Under the pieces are notes generated by a model that saw only the letters and a program-made list of their open reading frames with translations, had not been told where the DNA came from and ran no database searches. Source: Flavobacteriales bacterium UBA4585 (GTDB lineage: Bacteria; Bacteroidota; Bacteroidia; Flavobacteriales; Schleiferiaceae). Taken from it: a DNA stretch of 6,695 bases. Shown here piece after piece: positions 5,917 to 6,695 of the stretch. Position 1 is the stretch's first letter. Each line of letters begins with the position of its first letter. The stretch covers positions 1-6,695 of the forward strand of contig CATAQZ010000221.1 in assembly GCA_949487015.1 (NCBI GenBank), in the 5' to 3' direction. The position numbers were made by a program, and so were the translations under genes.

Positions 5917-6695
5917 ATGAAAACAAAACGACCCTTAGACGTTTGTGTAATAAGCGACTTGCATTTGGGCACCTATGGATGCCATGCGAAGCAGTTAAAT
6001 TCCTACCTTAAGTCTATTCAGCCAAAAACCCTCGTTCTTAATGGCGATATTATCGATATCTGGAATTTTCGCAAACGCTATTTCCCAAAGGACCATCTCA
6101 AAGTAGTTCGAACGATTTTAAAAATGGCCGCTTCGGGCGTAGATGTGCACTACATAACGGGTAACCACGATGAAGCGCTACGTAGATTCAGTAACACGAC
6201 CATTGGTAAAATTCAATTGTCAAACAAACTAGTGCTCAAATTGGATGGCAAGAAAGTGTGGATTTTTCACGGTGATATTTTCGACCGGAGTATCCAAGGT
6301 GCTAAAATCGTTGCAAAACTAGGCGGTTGGGGATATGACTTCTTAATCCTTTTTAACCGACTCCTAAACGATGTGCTAACTGCGATTGGTCGCGAAAAGT
6401 ACAGTTTTTCGAAAATGGTAAAAGAACGAGTAAAACAAGCAGTCAAGTTTATAGGCGATTTCGAAAAGGTAGCATCAGATTTAGCCATCGAAAAAGGTTA
6501 TGATGCGGTTATATGCGGACACATCCATCAGCCTCAAATTCGCAAGGTGCAAAGCCCTAAAGGCAGTACAATGTATATGAATAGTGGCGATTGGGTCGAA
6601 AATCTTACATCGCTTGAATACATGGATAAAAAATGGCAAATGTTCACTTTTCCGCAGAGTAAAACCATTAGCTTCGACGATACAGAAGACGATCC
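5917..6695 (+). CDS. lpxH: UDP-2,3-diacylglucosamine diphosphatase-like metallophosphoesterase (3' end cut)
   Basis: This calcineurin-like phosphoesterase probably hydrolyses UDP-2,3-diacylglucosamine to lipid X and UMP in lipid A synthesis, at the inner face of the cytoplasmic membrane. The frame is open for 259 codons to the right edge; relatives in Bacteroidota are about 260-275 residues, so it is nearly complete. The metal-binding residues are all visible: D14 and H16 (ISDLHLG), D44 (LNGDIIDIW), N83 (TGNHDE), H118 (FHGD), and H202 and H204 (CGHIHQP). SGDWVENLTSLEY (223-235) is typical of the Bacteroidota branch, which is closer to the LpxH2-type group than to E. coli LpxH, so the lipid A role is likely but less certain than the fold. 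ATG 5917 gives MKTKRPLDVCVISD; an in-frame ATG at 5908 adds three residues and cannot be excluded. The upstream frame is closed by TAA at 5866-5868. It is separated from dapA by about 100 bp and is probably its own transcription unit. Confidence 0.9.
   Translation, partial: MKTKRPLDVCVISDLHLGTYGCHAKQLNSYLKSIQPKTLVLNGDIIDIWNFRKRYFPKDHLKVVRTILKMAASGVDVHYITGNHDEALRRFSNTTIGKIQLSNKLVLKLDGKKVWIFHGDIFDRSIQGAKIVAKLGGWGYDFLILFNRLLNDVLTAIGREKYSFSKMVKERVKQAVKFIGDFEKVASDLAIEKGYDAVICGHIHQPQIRKVQSPKGSTMYMNSGDWVENLTSLEYMDKKWQMFTFPQSKTISFDDTEDD

Noticed and set aside
6267..6488. Minus-strand open frame of 73 codons
   Set aside because: It is antisense to the lpxH-like gene, whose metal-binding motifs fix the coding strand.
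1..6695. Mobile element, defence island or novel multi-gene system
   Set aside because: Apart from one small unknown protein, every gene is a recognised housekeeping family with intact motifs. There are no transposase, integrase or repeat arrays and no abrupt change in base composition that I can see.

Overview
The window looks like ordinary chromosomal housekeeping DNA from a member of the Bacteroidota, most likely a Flavobacteriales-type organism. The reasons are: moderately AT-rich DNA; start codons that mostly lack Shine-Dalgarno sequences; a TAnnTTTG-type -7 box ahead of ribD; and proteins whose family-specific wording is typical of that phylum, such as the GTTAE form of the DapA substrate loop, the FKFKAE form in LigA, the SGDWVENLTSLEY end of the LpxH-like phosphoesterase, and a small ligA-dapA spacer protein that resembles DUF6913. 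This placement is inferred from protein features, with no database search.

Layout. The left end (1-1586) is a minus-strand pair: ribD (riboflavin synthesis), whose end overlaps the start of a YigZ/IMPACT-family gene by 14 bp; the latter runs off the left edge a few codons before its expected stop. A 39-bp divergent spacer (1587-1625) separates ribD from a plus-strand cluster. That cluster is prmC (release-factor glutamine methyltransferase), ligA (NAD+-dependent DNA ligase), a small uncharacterised protein and dapA (4-hydroxy-tetrahydrodipicolinate synthase). All three junctions overlap (17, 4 and 8 bp), so the four genes are almost certainly one translationally coupled operon. After dapA comes a gap of about 100 bp (5818-5916) holding a weak terminator-like hairpin and an inverted repeat. 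Then an LpxH-type metallophosphoesterase starts at 5917 and runs off the right edge, nearly complete.

The genes do not form one pathway. They cover a vitamin (RibD), translation termination (PrmC), DNA replication and repair (LigA), lysine/diaminopimelate supply for peptidoglycan (DapA) and probably lipid A synthesis (LpxH). I see no mobile element, CRISPR array, tRNA or rRNA, phage gene, toxin-antitoxin pair or defence system. The least understood item is the 156-residue protein between ligA and dapA. The rest of interest is regulatory: a probably near-leaderless ribD transcript and an inverted repeat at the lpxH start.
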